Assembly: GCA_963711705.1 (NCBI GenBank)
Contig: CAVQFM010000014.1
Location: 1 to 64,000 of the forward strand
Origin: RYN-230 sp963711705
Lineage (GTDB): Bacteria > Actinomycetota > Actinomycetes > Streptosporangiales > Streptosporangiaceae
Direction: 5' to 3'
DNA: 64,000 nucleotides
This document shows positions 61,276 through 64,000 of this stretch, one piece after another. The translations under genes and the position numbers were made by a program. The first letter of the stretch is position 1. Each line of letters starts with the position of its first letter. The notes under the pieces are model-generated. The model searched no databases. It was not told the origin of the DNA and worked only from the letters and a program-made list of their open reading frames with translations.

Positions 61276-63088
61276 ATGCCACGTAAAGAAATCACCCGGG
61301 TGGGCGAGACTGACGACAGCAGGCTGGCTGGGGCGAGAGGGCGGTTCCTGGCCGGGAAGCCGGTTGCGGCGGGCCAGGTGCGTCAGATGATCCTGGCGTC
61401 GTGGTGGCGCTCACGGCGGTGGAATGTCGCCGCCGATCACATTGACCTATCTTCCGTCCCCGATCCTGGCCTCGGCACCCCGCTTATCCGCAGCGCCCTG
61501 CCGGTGCTGCGGGGCCTGCTCGAGAATCTTGAGGGCCAGCCGGTCAGCGTCATCCTCGCCGATGCGCGCGGCGTGGTGCTCTCCCGGCTGACCGCCGATC
61601 ACGATCTTGAGCGGCACCTTGATGGCGTCCAGCTGCTACCGGGCTGCAGCTACGCGGAGGAGTCGGTCGGCACTAACGGAATCGGCACGGCACTGGAGAG
61701 CGGTCAGTCCGCGCACGTGGTCGGTCACGAGCACTACGCCGAACACCTCGAGGACCTCGCGGACGCCGCGGTGCCGGTCCACCACCCGATCTCCGGAAGG
61801 ACCGTCGGCGCGGTGAGCCTGACCTGCTGGCGCAAGGACGCCAGCGAGCTGCTGCTGGTGCTCGCCCAGAGCGCCGCCGGCCAGATCATGCAGGCGATGT
61901 TGACCGACTGCAGCGCGCAGGAGGTCCAGTTGCTGCAGGAGTACCTGGGGGCCTGCCGGCGCACTGGCGGGATCGTCTTTGCGCTCAGCACTGACCTGGT
62001 GATGATGAACGATAACGCCCGGGACGTGCTCGACCCTGGCGACCAGGCCGCGCTGCTCGGGCATGCCGCCGAGGCGCTGGCCACCGGTCACCTTGGTGGG
62101 GTGGATGTTGGGCTGCCCACCGGGGCCACGGCGCGGATGTACTGCCGGCCACTGCGCGGGCCGGGCCAGCGGCGGCTCCCCGGTGGTGTGGTGCAGGTGA
62201 AGCTGGGTGGGCTGGCCAGCCAGCCGGGCCCGCAGCCGGCAGCGCAGCCGCGGAGGGTTCTGCCCGGCCTGATCGGCTCCGGTCCGCTTTGGCTGCGCGG
62301 GTGTGATCAGGTTGATAAGGCCTGTACCTCGGGGGAATGGCTGGCGCTGGGGGGCGAGCCCGGAGCCGGCAAGGCTGGCACTGTTGCGGGCTGTCTGCCA
62401 GCGCCGCGGCCCGGGGCGCGCTTTGCATGTGCTGGACGCCGCCGACGGTGATGACCGTGACTGGCTGGTGCGGGTTCTCGGTGAGCTGCTTGAAGGCGAG
62501 GGCAGCCTGCTCATCCGGCACGTTAACCGGCTCAGCTCGCTGCGGCTGCGGACGCTGTGGATAACCCTGGAGCAGGCGCTGGCCGCAGAACGGCAGCAGG
62601 TGCTCTGGGTTGCCGTCACGCTCAGCCAGTCCCCGGTGCAGGGCGACCTGGCCGGCCTGCTGCGGTTCTTCCCGAGAACCGCCGAGCTTCCGCCGCTCCG
62701 CCACCACCTCGAGGACGTCCGTGAGCTCGTGCCGTTCTTCCTGGCCAAGCTGAGCCATCACGGCCCGCTGGCCTGTTCGCCCGAGGCGATGCAGCTTCTG
62801 CTGCGGTCTGACTGGCCGGGCAACACCGAGCAGCTCTGGCAGGTACTCCGGCGGGTCGTGCGCCGCCGGCGCACCGGGACGATCCACCCGGCTGACCTCC
62901 CGCCAGAGTGCTGGACGGTAGGCCGCAGGCTCCTCAGCCCGCTGGAGTCGGTGGAGCGTGATGCCATCGTGCAGAGCCTGCTGGACCACGACGGCAACAA
63001 GGTCAAGACAGCCCAATCGCTGGGCACGTCGCGGGCGACGATCTATCGAAAGATCCACGAGTACGGGATCGTCACCCCGGCCAGCTGA
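61276..63088 (+). CDS. GAF / AAA-like / Fis-HTH transcriptional regulator (AcoR-like), with single-base frameshift
   Basis: A regulator of about 600 residues over two frames. The first part (ATG 61276, GGGGGAAGG upstream) has VRQMILASWWRSRRWNV, a GAF domain (LLPGCSYAEESVGTNGIGTA, PVHHPISGRTVGAVSL) and the Walker A GEPGAGK. After one surplus base near 62374 the next frame continues LALLRAVCQRRGPG, a degenerate AAA part with SDWPGNTEQLWQVLRRVVRR, and the C-terminal Fis HTH (KTAQSLGTSRATIYRKIHEY). No GAFTGA loop is visible, consistent with actinomycetes lacking sigma-54; such proteins regulate nearby oxidation genes by another mechanism. Confidence 0.88.
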
Positions 63089-63208
63089 CCGTACGTGCAG
63101 CACGTTTATGCCGGAGACTCGAAGTTCCCGTAGCAGCGCGGTAACCGGCGCACCTTTGTTTGCCCCGGCGCATACGATATGACCATCCCCGCAAGAAAGG
63201 CCCAGCCA

Positions 63209-64000
63209 GTGAGCACCGAGGGTGGATCAGCCGGCCTTCAGGACAGCAAGGAGCCGGGCGAGCCTGACCCGGCGCTCTTTGATACGGGCGTTGCACATCC
63301 CGCCCGGGTCTACAACTACTGGCTGGGCGGGAAAGACAATTACGCGGCCGACCGGGAAGCCGCCGAGCAGGCCATCGCGGCCAATCCGAACATCCTGCCG
63401 GGCGTGCGGGCCAACCGGGCGTTCCTCCGCCGCGCGGTGCAGTACCTGGCCGGTGAGGCGGGGATCCGGCAGTTCCTGGACATCGGCACCGGGCTGCCCA
63501 CGGCGGAGAACACGCACGAGGTGGCCCAGTCGATCGCGCCGGAGTCCCGGATCGTGTACGTGGACAACGACCCGATCGTGCTGGCACACGCCCGGGCCCT
63601 GCTGACCAGCACCCCCGGGGGTGCCACCGCCTACGTGCAGGCCGACGCGCAGGACACTGGCACGATCCTGGCCGAGGCGGCCAAGATCCTCGACTTCAGC
63701 CAGCCCGTGGCGGTCATGTTCCTGATGATCCTGCAGTACATCCCGGACGGGGACCAACCACAGCAGATCGTGGCCACGCTGATGGACGCGGTACCGCCGG
63801 GCAGTTATCTGGCCCAGTCGGACACCGCCGGGGATATCGACACCGACCGGGTCGCCACCGCGACGTCGCGACTCAACGCGCGGATGGGGCCCGCTCAACT
63901 GCACCGGCGCACCCGTGAGCAGATGGCCGGCTACTACACGGGTCTGGACATGGTGGAACCCGGGCTGGTGCCCCTGCCGGAATGGCGGGCCCTGGCCAAT
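63209..64000 (+). CDS. SAM-dependent methyltransferase, DUF574 family, cut by right edge
   Basis: The frame from a GTG at 63209 (AAGAAAGG eight bases upstream; an ATG at 63179 has none) stays open to the window end, about 264 residues. It has VAHPARVYNYWLGGKDNYAA, NRAFLRRAVQYLAGEAGIRQ, FLDIGTGLPTAENTHEVAQ (SAM-binding motif I) and YVDNDPIVLAHARALLTS, all signatures of PF04672. These methyltransferases are abundant in Streptosporangiales and Streptomyces; substrates are unknown. The C-terminus lies outside. Confidence 0.95.
   Translation, partial: MSTEGGSAGLQDSKEPGEPDPALFDTGVAHPARVYNYWLGGKDNYAADREAAEQAIAANPNILPGVRANRAFLRRAVQYLAGEAGIRQFLDIGTGLPTAENTHEVAQSIAPESRIVYVDNDPIVLAHARALLTSTPGGATAYVQADAQDTGTILAEAAKILDFSQPVAVMFLMILQYIPDGDQPQQIVATLMDAVPPGSYLAQSDTAGDIDTDRVATATSRLNARMGPAQLHRRTREQMAGYYTGLDMVEPGLVPLPEWRALAN

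Noticed and set aside
1..64000. Programmed +1 frameshifting as explanation for the four split genes
   Set aside because: The sites share no slippery sequence, and the genes belong to unrelated families not known to use recoding; error or decay is simpler.
1..64000. CRISPR array, rRNA, intact insertion sequence, prophage or origin
   Set aside because: No regularly spaced repeats, rRNA signatures, complete transposase, phage structural genes or DnaA-box clusters were seen in the window.

Overview
The window is high-GC DNA with strong G/C third-codon bias, WhiB, LAL-type LuxR regulators, ECF sigma factors with SnoaL-like tails, an MMPL transporter, a DUF574 methyltransferase and F420-/LLM-type redox proteins. 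This is the profile of a soil actinomycete (Actinomycetota, probably a Streptosporangiales- or Streptomyces-like lineage); the species cannot be told from the sequence. Content and layout suggest an accessory, plastic chromosomal region: many single-gene regulator/enzyme units, no core housekeeping operon, and many broken gene ends.

Left end (0-7 kb): a protealysin-like M4 peptidase running off the edge and its emfourin-type inhibitor, then a 3' fragment of tRNA-Tyr (likely attachment scar), an IS110 transposase scrap, an aldehyde dehydrogenase, a DUF2252 protein and two alpha/beta hydrolases. 7-26 kb: a 937-aa LAL regulator, tautomerase, EVE protein, LLM oxidoreductase, a Cys-rich copper-binding protein beside a DUF1326/DUF2182 pair, a TetR/NmrA divergon with an SDR pseudogene, an MMPL exporter, a second LAL regulator, a triple-BON protein, a methylglyoxal synthase scrap and an SDR. 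25-36 kb: an ECF sigma factor with a truncated anti-sigma-like partner, a second ECF factor followed by a TIGR03086 protein, a GH65 phosphorylase with its beta-phosphoglucomutase-like partner, an MFS exporter, WhiB, and a three-gene run (lipoprotein, membrane protein of the same repeat family, hemerythrin).

36-54 kb: a three-GAF histidine kinase flanked by two response regulators, an NADP/F420-reductase-like fusion protein, a VOC/TetR divergon with two clear operators, an out-of-frame TetR::MarR junction, aldo/keto reductase, hydrolase-MBL operon, a third LAL regulator, SDR, tryptophan 2,3-dioxygenase, MBL protein, membrane protein and a fatty-acid desaturase. 54-64 kb: saccharopine-dehydrogenase-like protein and proline-iminopeptidase-like hydrolase, AHL-lactonase-like protein with a Crp/Fnr regulator, an ECF41 (SigJ) factor divergent from an NTF2-like/LUD operon across a nested palindrome, a GAF/AAA/Fis regulator and a DUF574 methyltransferase cut by the right edge.

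Two cross-cutting signals stand out. First, four genes (left-edge peptidase, LAL regulator at 49 kb, MBL at 52 kb, Fis regulator at 62 kb) each appear intact except for one surplus base, which is most simply sequencing error or recent decay. Second, there are at least eight truncated or fused gene remnants, so the region has been repeatedly rearranged. Regulatory highlights are a 42-bp near-identical repeat upstream of two different minus-strand genes flanking the LAL regulator (46.1 and 50.6 kb), paired TetR operators at 16.6 and 42.3 kb, and the symmetric nested palindrome at 59.8 kb.
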